Shown piece by piece: positions 33,375-43,060 of a stretch of DNA of 64,000 nt; within the stretch, counting starts at the first letter, position 1; each line of letters starts with the position of its first letter. The stretch comes from CAYLZW01 sp964388085. Lineage in GTDB: Bacteria; Myxococcota; UBA727; CAYLZW01. The position numbers and the translations under genes are program-made. The stretch spans positions 15,696-79,695 of the forward strand of contig CAYLZW010000002.1 of the NCBI GenBank assembly GCA_964388085.1, given 5' to 3'. The notes beneath the pieces were generated by a model that worked only from the letters and a program-made list of their open reading frames with translations, was not told the origin of the DNA and made no database searches.

Positions 33375-35252
33375 ATGAGCGAGAACGTCAGCGAATATAT
33401 GATCCGCCGCCTCATCGACTGGGGCATCGACCGCATCTTCGGCTACCCCGGCGACGGCATCAACGCGTTCCTGGGCGCGCTCGACGAGCGGCAGGACGCC
33501 GTGCGCTTCATCCAGACGAGACACGAAGAGCTGGCGGCCTTCATGGCGTGCGCGCACGCGAAGTTCACCGGCAAGGTCGGTGTGTGCCTCGCCACCTCCG
33601 GGCCCGGCGCGATTCATCTCCTGAACGGCCTCTACGACGCGGCCAAGGACCACCAGCCCGTCGTCGCCATCATCGGGCAGCAGGCCAGCACGGCGCTCGG
33701 CACCGACTATCAGCAGGAGGTGGACCTGCCGAACCTGTTCAAGGACGTCGCCCATCTGTTCTGTCACACCTGCATGACGCCGGCGCAGGCACGCCACCTC
33801 ATAGACCGCGCGGTCCGCATCGCGATGGCGGAGCGCGACGTCACTTGCATCATCGTGCCGAACGACGTGCAGGAGATGGACGCGGTGACGAGCCCAGCGC
33901 GCACGCACGGCACGACGCTCTCCGGCATGGGCTGGAGCCCGCCGCGCGTCATCCCGCACGACGACGACCTGCGCCGCGCCGCGGACGTCCTGAACGAGGG
34001 ACAGCGCGTCGCCATCCTCGCGGGCGCCGGCGCGCTCGGCGCCGGGGAGGAGCTCGCTTCCGTCGCCAACCGGCTCGGCTCCGGGATCGCGAAGGCGCTG
34101 CTCGGGCGCGCCGTGCTGCCGGACGCGCTGCCCTATGTGACGGGCTCCATCGGCCTGCTCGGCACGAGGCCCACCGATCTCATGATGCAGCGCTGCGACA
34201 CGTTGCTCATGGTCGGCTCGAGCTTCCCGTATTCCGAGTGGCTGCCGCGCGAGGGTCAGGCGCGTGGTGTGCAAATCGACTTGAAGCCGCGCATGCTCGG
34301 GCTCCGCTACCCCATGGAGGTGAACCTCTGCGGCGACGCACGCGAGACGCTGCGCGCGTTGCTGCCGCTGTTGCGTGACAAGCCGAACAAGGCGTTCCAG
34401 GAGGAGATCTTCGGCTGGGTGAAGGACTGGTGGGCGGTGCTCGAGGAGCGCGCGATGCTGGACGCCCAGCCCATCAATCCGCAGCGCGTCTTCTGGGAGC
34501 TCTCGCCGCTGCTCCCCGATCGATCGATCGTCACCGCCGACTCGGGCTCGGCCGCGAATTGGTGGGCGCGCGACCTCAAGCTGCGCGACGGCATGATGGC
34601 GTCGCTCTCCGGCAACCTGGCGACGATGGGGCCGGGCGTCCCCTACGCCATCGCGGCCAAGCTCGCGCACCCGGACCGCCTCGTCATCGCCTGCGTCGGC
34701 GACGGCGCCATGCAGATGAACGGGATCAACGGGCTCATCACCATCGCCGAGCTGTGGGAGGAGTGGGCCGACCCGCGCCTCATCGTGCTCGTGCTGAACA
34801 ACCGGGATCTGAACCAGGTGACGTGGGAGCAGCGGGTCATGGCCGGCGATCCGAAGTTCAACACCTCACAGGTGGTGCCCGACTTCTCGTACGCGGGCTA
34901 CGCCGAGCTCATCGGGCTCAAGGGCGTCCTGATGGAGCGCCCCGACGACATCGTCCCCGGCTGGGAGGAGGCGCTGGCCGCCAAGCGCCCCGTCGTCGTG
35001 GAGGCGATCACCGATCCGGAGGTGCCGCCGCTGCCGCCGCACATCAAGCTCGAGCAGGCGACGAAGTACGCGCAGGCGATCTTCAAGGGCGATCCGCACG
35101 GCTGGCGCGCCGTCAAACAGTCGGTGAAGGGGCTCTCCGCGCGCATCACGGGACCGGCGAAGAGCCACGCCGGCCGCGACGCCGGGAAGTCGCAGAGGAA
35201 CCGCCGCGCCGGTAACGGCGGTGGCCCCCACGACGGGCGAGGCGACGAATGA
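33375..35252 (+). CDS. ThDP-dependent enzyme of pyruvate oxidase/YdaP type
   Basis: This 625-residue protein has the three-domain layout of PoxB, acetolactate synthase and relatives. The N-terminal pyrimidine domain has GYPGDGINAFLG, the catalytic Glu in QTRHEELAAFMA and ATSGPGAIHLLNGLYDA. A central nucleotide-binding-like domain contains AGAGAL. The C-terminal pyrophosphate domain has GDGAMQMNGINGLIT...LVLNN. The N-terminal KxxxxLIDWGIDRIFGYPGDG pattern is typical of YdaP-like proteins. The last 40 residues are basic and Gly-rich, unlike the PoxB membrane anchor. It likely decarboxylates a 2-oxo acid, with pyruvate the default guess. It is first in an operon and its stop overlaps the next start (ATGA). 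The start at 33375 has a good GGGAG site. Confidence 0.82.
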   Translation: MSENVSEYMIRRLIDWGIDRIFGYPGDGINAFLGALDERQDAVRFIQTRHEELAAFMACAHAKFTGKVGVCLATSGPGAIHLLNGLYDAAKDHQPVVAIIGQQASTALGTDYQQEVDLPNLFKDVAHLFCHTCMTPAQARHLIDRAVRIAMAERDVTCIIVPNDVQEMDAVTSPARTHGTTLSGMGWSPPRVIPHDDDLRRAADVLNEGQRVAILAGAGALGAGEELASVANRLGSGIAKALLGRAVLPDALPYVTGSIGLLGTRPTDLMMQRCDTLLMVGSSFPYSEWLPREGQARGVQIDLKPRMLGLRYPMEVNLCGDARETLRALLPLLRDKPNKAFQEEIFGWVKDWWAVLEERAMLDAQPINPQRVFWELSPLLPDRSIVTADSGSAANWWARDLKLRDGMMASLSGNLATMGPGVPYAIAAKLAHPDRLVIACVGDGAMQMNGINGLITIAELWEEWADPRLIVLVLNNRDLNQVTWEQRVMAGDPKFNTSQVVPDFSYAGYAELIGLKGVLMERPDDIVPGWEEALAAKRPVVVEAITDPEVPPLPPHIKLEQATKYAQAIFKGDPHGWRAVKQSVKGLSARITGPAKSHAGRDAGKSQRNRRAGNGGGPHDGRGDE

Positions 35253-36343
35253 GCGCCGAACCCCGTGTCGAGCGGCTCGGCGCCAGCGCCTACACGTTCC
35301 CGCTCGAAGAGGCGGAGTCAGACGGCACGCTCTCTTGGGACGCGGTCACCGTGGTGGTCGTCGAAGCGCACGCCGGAGGCCGCTATGGTCTCGGCTATGG
35401 CTACACAGCGGCGGACGCCGCCCAGCTCGTCGAGGAGGAGCTGCGCGCGCAGGTGGAGGGCACCCCCGCGCTCGCCCCCGAGGTCGCCTGGCAGCGTTCA
35501 CTCCGTCATCTTCGAAACTTTGGCACCCGTGGCATCGGCGCGACCGCCGTCTCGGCGGTGGACGTCGCGCTCTGGGACCTGAAGGCCAAGCTGCTCGACC
35601 TGCCGCTCGTGGATCTGCTCGGCGCCGTTCGCGACGAGATCGCCGTCTACGGCAGCGGCGGCTTCACCTCGCTGGATCCGTCGTCGCTGTGCGCGCAGCT
35701 CACGGACTTCGCCGATCAGGGGATGATGCGCGTGAAGATGAAGGTGGGCCGCGCCCCCGACGAGGACGCCGCGCGGGTGGCGGCCGTGCGCGCCTCCCTC
35801 GACGACGATATCGAGCTCTTCGTCGACGCCAACGGGGCGTACACCGAGAAGCAGGCGCTCCAGCTCGCGGCCGGCTTCGCCGACCAGGGAGTGACCTGGT
35901 TCGAGGAGCCCGTCTCCTCCGACAACCTGCGTGGGCTGCGCTTTGTTCGAGAGCGCTGCCCCGTAGGCATCTCCGTGAGCGCCGGCGAGTACGGCTACGC
36001 GCCCGGGGACTTTCGGCGCATGCTCGAGAGCCGCGCGGTGGATGTGCTGCAGGCGGACGCGACCCGCTGCCTCGGCGTCACCGGCTACCTGAAGGCGGCC
36101 GCCCTGGCCGAGGCGTTCTTCATCCCCCTCTCGTCGCACTGCGCGCCGGCGCTGCACGCTCACCTCGGCTGCGCGCTGCGCCAACAGATCCACGCGGAGT
36201 GGTTTCACGATCACGTAGTTATCGAATCGATGCTCTTCGACGGCGGACCGCGGCTCGTGGGCGGGACCCTGCGTCCTCTCCGTGACGCCGCCGGGCTCGG
36301 CCTCGTGCTGAAGCGCCAGGACGCGGAGCGCTTCGCCGCCTGA
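35249..36343 (+). CDS. Enolase-superfamily (mandelate racemase/muconate lactonizing) enzyme
   Basis: This 364-residue protein has an N-terminal capping domain and a beta-barrel with VKMKVG (KxK base), metal ligands at VDANGAY (Asp), FEEPV (Glu) and AGEYGY (Glu), a QADATRCLGVTG Asp, and SSHCAPALHAHLG carrying the opposing His. The Lys plus His/Asp arrangement fits the mandelate-racemase group, which dehydrates or racemises hydroxy acids, commonly sugar acids. The specific substrate cannot be read from sequence. It overlaps the ThDP enzyme gene by four bases and is followed 15 bases later by the YdiJ-like dehydrogenase, so all three probably treat one hydroxy/oxo acid. Confidence 0.85.
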   Translation: MSAEPRVERLGASAYTFPLEEAESDGTLSWDAVTVVVVEAHAGGRYGLGYGYTAADAAQLVEEELRAQVEGTPALAPEVAWQRSLRHLRNFGTRGIGATAVSAVDVALWDLKAKLLDLPLVDLLGAVRDEIAVYGSGGFTSLDPSSLCAQLTDFADQGMMRVKMKVGRAPDEDAARVAAVRASLDDDIELFVDANGAYTEKQALQLAAGFADQGVTWFEEPVSSDNLRGLRFVRERCPVGISVSAGEYGYAPGDFRRMLESRAVDVLQADATRCLGVTGYLKAAALAEAFFIPLSSHCAPALHAHLGCALRQQIHAEWFHDHVVIESMLFDGGPRLVGGTLRPLRDAAGLGLVLKRQDAERFAA

Positions 36344-36358
36344 GCGCAGGGAGGTCCG

Positions 36359-39295
36359 GTGTCCCAGCTCGTCCCTCTGGTCTCGTCCGTGGACCGGCGA
36401 TGTCCGCCCGACGGCGAGGCCGATGCATCGCTGTACCACGCGCTCTCCGACGTCATCGAAGGCGACGTGCGCTTCGATCGCGCGCATCGGGCCATGTACG
36501 GCGTGGACGCGTCCAACTACCGGGAGATGACGATCGGCGTCGTGCGGCCGGAGCACGAGCTCGACGTGCTGCGCGCGCTCGAGGTGTGTCGAGCCTTCGG
36601 AGCGCCCGTGCTCGCGCGCGGCGGCGGCACGAGCCTCGCGGGCCAGACCTGTAACCACGCCGTCGTGCTCGACTTCACCGCGCACATGAACGAGGTGCTC
36701 GAGGTGGACGTCGAACGCCGGCTGGCGCGGGTCCAGCCGGGCGTCGTGCTGGACGCTCTGCGCGCGCGCACCCTGCCCCACGGCCTCACCTTCGGCCCCG
36801 ACCCGGCGACGCACAACCGCTGCACGCTCGGCGGCATGATCGGCAACAACTCGTGCGGGACCCACGCGGTGCAAGCGGAGTTTTATGGGCCTGGCGCGAG
36901 GACCTCCGACAACGTCGCGCGGCTGCTCGTCGCCACCTATGACGGCGCCGTGCTGGACGTCGGCCCGACACCGCCGGAGGAGCTCGAGCGCGTCGTCGCG
37001 GGCGGCGGTCGCGTCGCGCAGATCTACCGCCGCCTGCGCCGCCTCGTGGAGACGCACGGCGATCTCATCCGCGAACGCTACCCGGACCTCCCCCGGCGCG
37101 TCAGCGGCTACAACCTGCCGGACCTCTTGCCCGAGAACGGCTTCGACGTCGGCAAGGCGCTCGTCGGCAGCGAGTGCACCTGCGTCATCGCGCTCGAGGC
37201 GACGCTGAAGCTCATCCCGGCGCTCCGAGAGCGCACCCTTGTCGTCTGCGCCTACGACAGCATCGATCAAGCCGCCGATCATGTCCCCGTGCTGCGCGAG
37301 CTCAAGCCGGTCGGCTGCGAGGCCTTCGACTGGCGCCTCGTCGAGCTGCTCGAACAGAGCGAGCAGTACCGCGACGCGCTGAAGGTGCTGCCCGAGGGGC
37401 GCGCGTGGATGCTCGTGGAGCTCGGCGCCGACACCCGGGAAGAGGCCCGCGAGAAGGCCGAGCGCGTCGTGCGGCGGCTCGAGGGACATCGGCTGCCGTG
37501 CCGGCTCCGCCTCGTCGACGACGAGGACGAACAGGCGAAGCTGTGGGCGGTGCGCGAAGCCGGCCTTGGTGTGACGGCGCACGTACCGGACATCGGGTTC
37601 TCCGCGCCGGGCTGGGAGGACGCCGCCGTGCCCCCTGAGAACCTGGGCGCCTACCTGCGTGACTTCGAGGCGCTCATGAGAGCGCTGCACCACGAGGGCG
37701 CGCTCTACGGACACTTCGGCCAAGGCTGCGTGCACACGCGCATCGACTTCGATCTGCATGACGAGGCCGGCGTGCGATCGTTCCGGGACTTCACCCGGCG
37801 CGCGGCCGAGCTCGTGGTCCATTACGGCGGGTCCCTCTCGGGAGAGCACGGCGACGGACGCGCGCGCGGCGACCTGCTGCCGCTGATGTTCGGTGACGAC
37901 GGCGTCGAGATGATGCGCGAGTTCAAGCACATCTGGGATCCGGCGGGCAAGATGAACCCCGGCCGGGTCGTCGACGCGGAGCCGCGCGGCACGGACCTTC
38001 GCATCTTGCACTACCCGCCGGCGCAGCCCGACACGGTGTTCGGCTTTCCCGAGGACGAGGGCCGGCTGACCCACGCCGCGCTGCGCTGTGTCGGCATCGG
38101 TGAGTGCCGCCGCAGCGAGGGCGGCACCATGTGCCCGAGCTGGATGGTGACACACGAGGAGAAGCACTCGACGCGCGGCCGCGCGCACCTCTTGTGGGAG
38201 ATGCTCGAGGGCGACGTCGTGCGAGACGGCTGGAAGAGCGAAGAGGTGAAGGACTCGCTCGAGCTGTGCCTGTCCTGCAAGGGCTGCAAGAGCGACTGCC
38301 CGGTGAACGTCGACATGGCGACGTACAAGGCGGAGTTCCTGTACCACTATTACCGAGGGCGCCTCCGGCCGCGCTCGGCCTATGCGTTCGGGTATGTGCA
38401 TTTGTGGTCGAGGCTGGCGTCGCTCGCGCCGTGGCTGGCGAACTTCGTGGCGCACGCGCCCGGACTGTCGCGCGCGTTCAAGGTCGCCGCGGGGCTGCAC
38501 GCGGATCGGGAGCTCCCGCGCTTCGCCAAGACGACCTTTCGACGCTCGTTTCGCCCGGCGCCGGGGAGCGGCAGCGGGCGCCGCGTCCTCGTGTGGGTCG
38601 ACACGTTCAACAATCACTTCCATCCGAGCGAGCTGCACGCGCTCGTCGACGTGCTGGCGCGGACGGGCTGCGCGCCCCAGCTCTCGCCTGCGCGCCTGTG
38701 CTGCGGCAGGCCGGCATACGAGTACGGACAGCTCGACGTCGCTCGAGGCCTCCTGCGTCAGGCGCTCGACGCGCTGGAGGGCGAGATCTCCCTCGGGACC
38801 CCCATCGTCGGCCTCGAGCCGAGCTGCGTGTCGGTGTTTCGCGAGGAGCTGCCCGCGCTCTTTCCCGACGACCCGCGCGCGCAGCAGCTCTCCAAACAAG
38901 TGTTCACGCTCGCGGAGCTCCTACGCGACGAACATCGCGACTGGTCGCTGCCCGAAATGCGCGGCCACGTGCTGCTGCACGGCCACTGTCACGACAAGTC
39001 GGTGCTCGGCTTCTCCCAGACGCCGTCGCTGCTGGAGGAGCTCGGCTTCGAGGTCGAGGTGCCCGACTCGGGCTGCTGCGGCATGGCCGGCGGCTTCGGC
39101 TACGAGCGCGAGAAGTACGACGTGAGCCGGGCCTGCGGGGAGCGCGTGCTGCTCCCCGCGGTGCGGGACGCCGAGGCGGGCAGCCTCATCTGCGCGGACG
39201 GCTTCTCCTGCCGCTCCCAGATCCGCGATCTCAGTCAGCGTGAAGCGCTCACGTTGCCCAGCGTGATCACGCGCGCGCTCGGGAGGCGAACATGA
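36359..39295 (+). CDS. YdiJ-like FAD / 4Fe-4S 2-hydroxyacid dehydrogenase
   Basis: This 978-residue protein starts at a GTG with a strong AGGGAGG site. The N-terminal half is a vanillyl-alcohol-oxidase-type FAD domain (ARGGGTSLAGQTCN, GGMIGNNSCGTHAVQ) followed by the FAD-oxidase C domain (SGEHGDGRARG). The C-terminal half has ferredoxin-like clusters (CxxSEGGTMCPS and CLSCKGCKSDCPVN) and two CCG-type motifs (CCGRPAYEYG, CCGMAGGFGYE). This matches E. coli YdiJ and FAD/Fe-S D-2-hydroxyglutarate or D-lactate dehydrogenases in order and size (about 1,000 residues). Electrons would pass from a D-2-hydroxyacid through FAD and Fe-S to a carrier. The stop overlaps the ASRT gene start (ATGA). Confidence 0.88.
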   Translation: MSQLVPLVSSVDRRCPPDGEADASLYHALSDVIEGDVRFDRAHRAMYGVDASNYREMTIGVVRPEHELDVLRALEVCRAFGAPVLARGGGTSLAGQTCNHAVVLDFTAHMNEVLEVDVERRLARVQPGVVLDALRARTLPHGLTFGPDPATHNRCTLGGMIGNNSCGTHAVQAEFYGPGARTSDNVARLLVATYDGAVLDVGPTPPEELERVVAGGGRVAQIYRRLRRLVETHGDLIRERYPDLPRRVSGYNLPDLLPENGFDVGKALVGSECTCVIALEATLKLIPALRERTLVVCAYDSIDQAADHVPVLRELKPVGCEAFDWRLVELLEQSEQYRDALKVLPEGRAWMLVELGADTREEAREKAERVVRRLEGHRLPCRLRLVDDEDEQAKLWAVREAGLGVTAHVPDIGFSAPGWEDAAVPPENLGAYLRDFEALMRALHHEGALYGHFGQGCVHTRIDFDLHDEAGVRSFRDFTRRAAELVVHYGGSLSGEHGDGRARGDLLPLMFGDDGVEMMREFKHIWDPAGKMNPGRVVDAEPRGTDLRILHYPPAQPDTVFGFPEDEGRLTHAALRCVGIGECRRSEGGTMCPSWMVTHEEKHSTRGRAHLLWEMLEGDVVRDGWKSEEVKDSLELCLSCKGCKSDCPVNVDMATYKAEFLYHYYRGRLRPRSAYAFGYVHLWSRLASLAPWLANFVAHAPGLSRAFKVAAGLHADRELPRFAKTTFRRSFRPAPGSGSGRRVLVWVDTFNNHFHPSELHALVDVLARTGCAPQLSPARLCCGRPAYEYGQLDVARGLLRQALDALEGEISLGTPIVGLEPSCVSVFREELPALFPDDPRAQQLSKQVFTLAELLRDEHRDWSLPEMRGHVLLHGHCHDKSVLGFSQTPSLLEELGFEVEVPDSGCCGMAGGFGYEREKYDVSRACGERVLLPAVRDAEAGSLICADGFSCRSQIRDLSQREALTLPSVITRALGRRT

Positions 39296-39681
39296 CGAAG
39301 GGGAGCACCGGAACGACGCGCTGGGTGATCCCCGAGGGGTACATCCCGGGCGAGAGCCACGGACCGGCGCCGGCGATGACGAGCCACGAGACCGCGTGCA
39401 TGTTGAACACGGGGGACCAAGATGCACACGTCGAGATCTGGATCTATTTCCACGACCGCGCGCCCGCTGGTCCCTTCGTCGTCGTCGTGCCCGCCGAGCG
39501 CACGCTACACCTGCGCTTCAACGACCTGCGCGAGCCCGAGGCGATCCCGAAGGAGACCGACTATGCGTCGCTGATCCTCTCGGACGTCCCCATCGTCGTG
39601 CAGCACACGCGCCTCGACTCGCGCCAAGCGGAGCTATCGCTGCTCTCGACGATGGCCTTCCCCGACGAGCGCACGCCCTAG
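39292..39681 (+). CDS. Anabaena sensory rhodopsin transducer (ASRT) family protein
   Basis: This 129-residue protein matches the ASRT family in length and signature: WVIPEGYIP near the start, DAHVEIWIYFHDRAP, LHLRFNDL, ETDYASLILSDVPIVVQHTRLDSRQAE. The Anabaena homologue is a soluble beta-rich tetramer that relays light signals from a microbial rhodopsin. No rhodopsin gene is present here. The family is widespread in bacteria without rhodopsins, often beside sugar metabolism genes, and has been proposed to bind small molecules. Translational coupling (ATGA) to the 2-hydroxyacid dehydrogenase supports a metabolic sensor or binding role in this operon rather than phototransduction. It is the last gene of the unit. 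Confidence 0.85.
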   Translation: MTKGSTGTTRWVIPEGYIPGESHGPAPAMTSHETACMLNTGDQDAHVEIWIYFHDRAPAGPFVVVVPAERTLHLRFNDLREPEAIPKETDYASLILSDVPIVVQHTRLDSRQAELSLLSTMAFPDERTP

Positions 39682-39838
39682 ACGGGCCGAGCGCCGCAAG
39701 CGGTGCGTCCGTCTCATCCCCTGCCGCCGCGGCCTACGAAGTAGCGCCCGTCCCTCGAGTCCTGACAAGATCGGCAAGCTCGGGGGTCGCAGGCGATAGC
39801 GCTCGCGACGTCGCCGACGGAAGGGCACGCGTCGGGGG

Positions 39839-42262
39839 ATGTCGAAGCCGCACGAGAAAGACGACACGACGGGTCGCGCGGGACCGGCGGCGACGGGCGA
39901 TCCGACGCTCGAGCTCGAGAGCGCCGCGAGCGGCGACGGCGGGCATGACGAGTTCGACGGCCCCACGCAGCTCGTCGACCCCGGCGCCTACGCGGCCACC
40001 GTGTCGAAGACCCAGCGCAGCGAAGAGCAGGACGCCGACGAGACAGAGCTGCGACAGCCTCGGGGAGACGCCGACGACACGGTGATTCGCGCGAGCAGCA
40101 GCTCCCCGACGAGCGGCGGGCTGTTCCCCGACACGGGCCTGCAGCTGCCGCAACGGCTCGGTCAATACACGCTGGTCGAGCTGCTCGGGCTCGGCGGCAT
40201 GGCCGAGGTGTTCCGCGCGCAACAAGACGGCCCCTCGGGGTTTCGCCGCGAGCTCGTCATCAAGCGCATCCACCCGCACCTCTCCATCGACGAGCGCTTC
40301 GTGCAGATGTTCCTGCGCGAGGCGCGCGTCGCGCAGGGGCTGCAGCACCGCAACATCGTGCGCATCGATGAGCTCGGCGTCGACAAGGGCATCTACTTCA
40401 TCGCCATGGAGCTCGTGGACGGGCTGACGCTGCAGCGCCTCGCACGCCGCGCCTGGCGCAGCGGGCTCAGCGTGCCGATGGAGCTCATCGTCGCCGCCGC
40501 GGCCGACGCCGCCACCGCGCTCAACTACGCGCATAGCTACATCGACCCCGACGGGAGCGCGCGCCGCATCGTCCACCGCGACGTCAGCCCCGACAACCTC
40601 ATCATCGATCGCGCGGGCAACACCAAGCTGCTCGACTTCGGCGTCGCCAAGGCCGCGGGCTCCATCTCCGTCACGCGCGCGGGGGAGGTGAAGGGCAAGG
40701 TGCCTTATATGGCGCCCGAGCAGTTGCACGGCCGGCCCCTCGACGGGCGCTCGGACCTCTACTCGCTCGGCGCGACCCTGTACTGGCTGCTCACCGGCAA
40801 GCGGCCGTTCCGTGGCGAGACGGACCTCGAGGTGATGCAGGCCATCGCCTACCAGGAGCCGGTCCCGCCGCGGGAGCTCAACGGCGAGATCCCGGAGGTG
40901 CTCGAGCGGGTCGTCTTGCGCCTGCTCTCGAAGCAGCCCGATGGCCGCCACGCCAACGGCCAGCAGCTCGCCGACGAGCTCACCGCCATGGTGCTGCCTT
41001 CGCGGCGAGACGTCGCGTCCTTCGTCGAGGAGGCCATGGCGCTCGACAAAGCCGACGACAACGATCCGATCAGCGTCTCGAGCTTCATCGCGGCCACGCC
41101 GCGTACGACGCACTTCGTCGCGGAGTCCCGGCGGCTGTGGCTCGAGCGCTACCTCCCCGAGGAGGACGGCGCCGCTCCCTCCGTGCCGGCGGCGCCCGAG
41201 CCGACCGAGACCGCCCGCTTCCACGACGACATGCAGCTACTCGCCGACGCGGACCTCGAGGAGCTCGAGGAGGCCGACGTCGGCGACGGCGATCCCGGCG
41301 CGCTGCAAGCGAGCGACGCGCCGGAGCCGGAGCGCCGCGCGACCGCGCCGCTCGGACCGCTCGGCCTCGAGGACGCCGCCGTCGTCGAGCCGCACGCCGC
41401 ACCCACGCCGGACGTGCCTCCGCGCCGCCTCCCCGTCACGGCGATGGGAGCGGGCGCCGCGGCCGCGGTGGTGCTCGCCGGGATCGGCTGGGCGCTCTCC
41501 GGCAGCGACGAGCCCGCGCTGCGGACGCTCCCCTCCCCCGCCGTCATGGCCGCCAGCGGAGCGGGGAAGGACGGGAAGGCCGGCGGCGACGGCGACTGGA
41601 GCTTCCTCGGGGAAGAACCTTCCACGCTCGAAGGCGCGCGCGACGACGACACAGAGCGACCGACGAGCGACGACGAGCACACGCAGGCGGGCGCCGCCGA
41701 GAAGCGCGCGCCCCAGGTGACGAACCCCGGCGCTGGCATGGAGCACACCGTCGCGACGAACGCGGGCGAGAATGACGACGACGTCGCAGAACGGACGCAG
41801 CGCGCGTCAGCCGGCGAGAGCGAGGGCAGCGCGAGCAGACAGCAGGCTCATCGCGCCGCGATCCCGACGATCACCGTGGAAGCGCTCGGTCCCGCGAGCG
41901 TCGCCTGGCGCCTCGGTCGACGCACCCTCGGCACCGGCTCGACGACGCTCCAGGTGCCCGAGGGTACGACGGCGCTCTCGGCCTATCACCGCACGCGCAA
42001 GGTCCGGACGCGCATCCCCGTTCGCAACGGCAAGGTGAGCTACGACGACGCGCCCACCGGCACGCTCGACATCCGCGTCGTGCCCTACGCGACGATCTAC
42101 GCGGGCAGCGAAAAGCTGTGGAAGGTGCCTGCGCCGCCGCGCGCCGTCCCCACGGGCACCTACACCCTGCGCATCGAGTACGACGGCAGGTCGAAGACGG
42201 AGACCGTCGTCGTCGAGAAGGGCGGGACCGCGAAGGTGCGCGTCAACATGATGGCGCCGTGA
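39839..42262 (+). CDS. Membrane-anchored Ser/Thr protein kinase 4
   Basis: This 807-residue protein has a low-complexity acidic N-terminus of about 105 residues, then a Hanks-type kinase domain (110-390) with GLGGMAEV, catalytic Lys142 (VIKR), HRDVSPDN (247-253) and DFGVAK (267-271). A Glu/Asp/Pro-rich juxtamembrane region follows, then a single transmembrane helix at about 533-553 and an extracytoplasmic part of about 250 residues: a charged linker and a C-terminal PEGA-like beta domain ending in VVVEKGGTAKVRVNM. It differs from the three STAS-linked kinases, having a membrane anchor and no zinc ribbons. The next gene is convergent 17 bases away. A 157-base gap with no visible gene separates it from the ASRT gene. 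The start lies directly behind a GGGGG stretch, so the initiation site is not certain. Confidence 0.86.
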   Translation: MSKPHEKDDTTGRAGPAATGDPTLELESAASGDGGHDEFDGPTQLVDPGAYAATVSKTQRSEEQDADETELRQPRGDADDTVIRASSSSPTSGGLFPDTGLQLPQRLGQYTLVELLGLGGMAEVFRAQQDGPSGFRRELVIKRIHPHLSIDERFVQMFLREARVAQGLQHRNIVRIDELGVDKGIYFIAMELVDGLTLQRLARRAWRSGLSVPMELIVAAAADAATALNYAHSYIDPDGSARRIVHRDVSPDNLIIDRAGNTKLLDFGVAKAAGSISVTRAGEVKGKVPYMAPEQLHGRPLDGRSDLYSLGATLYWLLTGKRPFRGETDLEVMQAIAYQEPVPPRELNGEIPEVLERVVLRLLSKQPDGRHANGQQLADELTAMVLPSRRDVASFVEEAMALDKADDNDPISVSSFIAATPRTTHFVAESRRLWLERYLPEEDGAAPSVPAAPEPTETARFHDDMQLLADADLEELEEADVGDGDPGALQASDAPEPERRATAPLGPLGLEDAAVVEPHAAPTPDVPPRRLPVTAMGAGAAAAVVLAGIGWALSGSDEPALRTLPSPAVMAASGAGKDGKAGGDGDWSFLGEEPSTLEGARDDDTERPTSDDEHTQAGAAEKRAPQVTNPGAGMEHTVATNAGENDDDVAERTQRASAGESEGSASRQQAHRAAIPTITVEALGPASVAWRLGRRTLGTGSTTLQVPEGTTALSAYHRTRKVRTRIPVRNGKVSYDDAPTGTLDIRVVPYATIYAGSEKLWKVPAPPRAVPTGTYTLRIEYDGRSKTETVVVEKGGTAKVRVNMMAP

Positions 42263-42279
42263 GCGTGCGCCATGTGGGC

Positions 42280-42957
42280 TCATTCCTCGAGCCGATCGAA
42301 CGCGATCAGCGCGGCGCCGGCGCCGGCGAGCGCGATGCCGGCCACGCCCAGGACGGCGGCCGTCGCGACCTGCGCGTTCGCGGCCTGGAGCGGGTTCGAG
42401 GCGTCGATTTGAAACGCCTCCGGGTCGCTCGCCGACGCGAGGCTGCCCGCCGTCAGGGCGCCGAACAACGCCGCTCCGCCGAGCCCTACGACGCCGAGCC
42501 CCGCCATCGTGCCGCCCGCGATGAGCAGCAGCGGTAGCTCTTCCCCCGCGGGCGCTCTTTGGGCGGCGGGCGCCTGCTCGGCGGCGATCGGCTCCGCGGC
42601 GGCCGCGGCGGCCTCGGCGAGCGCCGCCACCTCCGCGCGCTGCTCGTCGAGAAACCCGCGAACTTTCGGCGGCGCGATCTCGGGCGGCACGACGTCGAGT
42701 CTGAGCTCGAGCGCGCGACGCGCGGCCGCCTTCGCGCCCTCGTCGTCACCGACGCCCGCACGACACATGGACTCCCACACGGCCAGCGTCGCGCGCTCGT
42801 CGTCGCTGCGGCCCTCCTCGGCGGACGCCGCGCGGAAGCGCTCGAGGGCGAGCTCGAACTCGAGGTCCTGATACGCGGCGAGGCCCTCTTGGAACGCAGG
42901 GCTGTCCGCGAGAGCGCCAGCGACAGCGAGCCACGCAGCCAGTGTCAAAACGAACAT
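42280..42957 (-). CDS. Small TPR-like membrane protein of unknown function
   Basis: This protein has 225 residues from the ATG at 42957, which directly opens a signal peptide (VLTLAAWLAVAGALA). A helical region (AYQDLEFELALERFRAA) resembles a TPR pair, followed by PPEIAPPKVRGFLDEQR, an Ala-rich coiled stretch, and two hydrophobic spans near residues 143-170 and 195-218. The layout fits an envelope protein with a periplasmic helical domain and a C-terminal membrane hairpin. Similar TPR proteins often sit beside Ser/Thr kinases in myxobacteria. It is convergent with kinase 4 and divergent from the cytochrome-like gene at 43061; about 100 bases between them hold the promoters. Confidence 0.65.
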   Translation of the reverse strand: MFVLTLAAWLAVAGALADSPAFQEGLAAYQDLEFELALERFRAASAEEGRSDDERATLAVWESMCRAGVGDDEGAKAAARRALELRLDVVPPEIAPPKVRGFLDEQRAEVAALAEAAAAAAEPIAAEQAPAAQRAPAGEELPLLLIAGGTMAGLGVVGLGGAALFGALTAGSLASASDPEAFQIDASNPLQAANAQVATAAVLGVAGIALAGAGAALIAFDRLEE

Positions 42958-43060
42958 GGCGCCGAGAGTATCAAAAGCGCGGGTACCCGCGTCACTCCGC
43001 CACCGCCCCCAAAGGGGTTGTTGACCCTTGCATGAACTCGCTAAGCAGGGAGACTCGAGC

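Noticed and set aside
35498..38899. A minus-strand open frame of over 1,100 codons opposite the enolase-superfamily and YdiJ-like genes
   Set aside because: It is the antisense shadow of strongly conserved genes in GC-rich DNA; its translation is Arg/His/Val-rich with no recognisable motif.
39292..39681. Light-sensing role for the ASRT protein
   Set aside because: No retinal-binding rhodopsin or carotenoid cleavage gene is present, and the operon context is metabolic.
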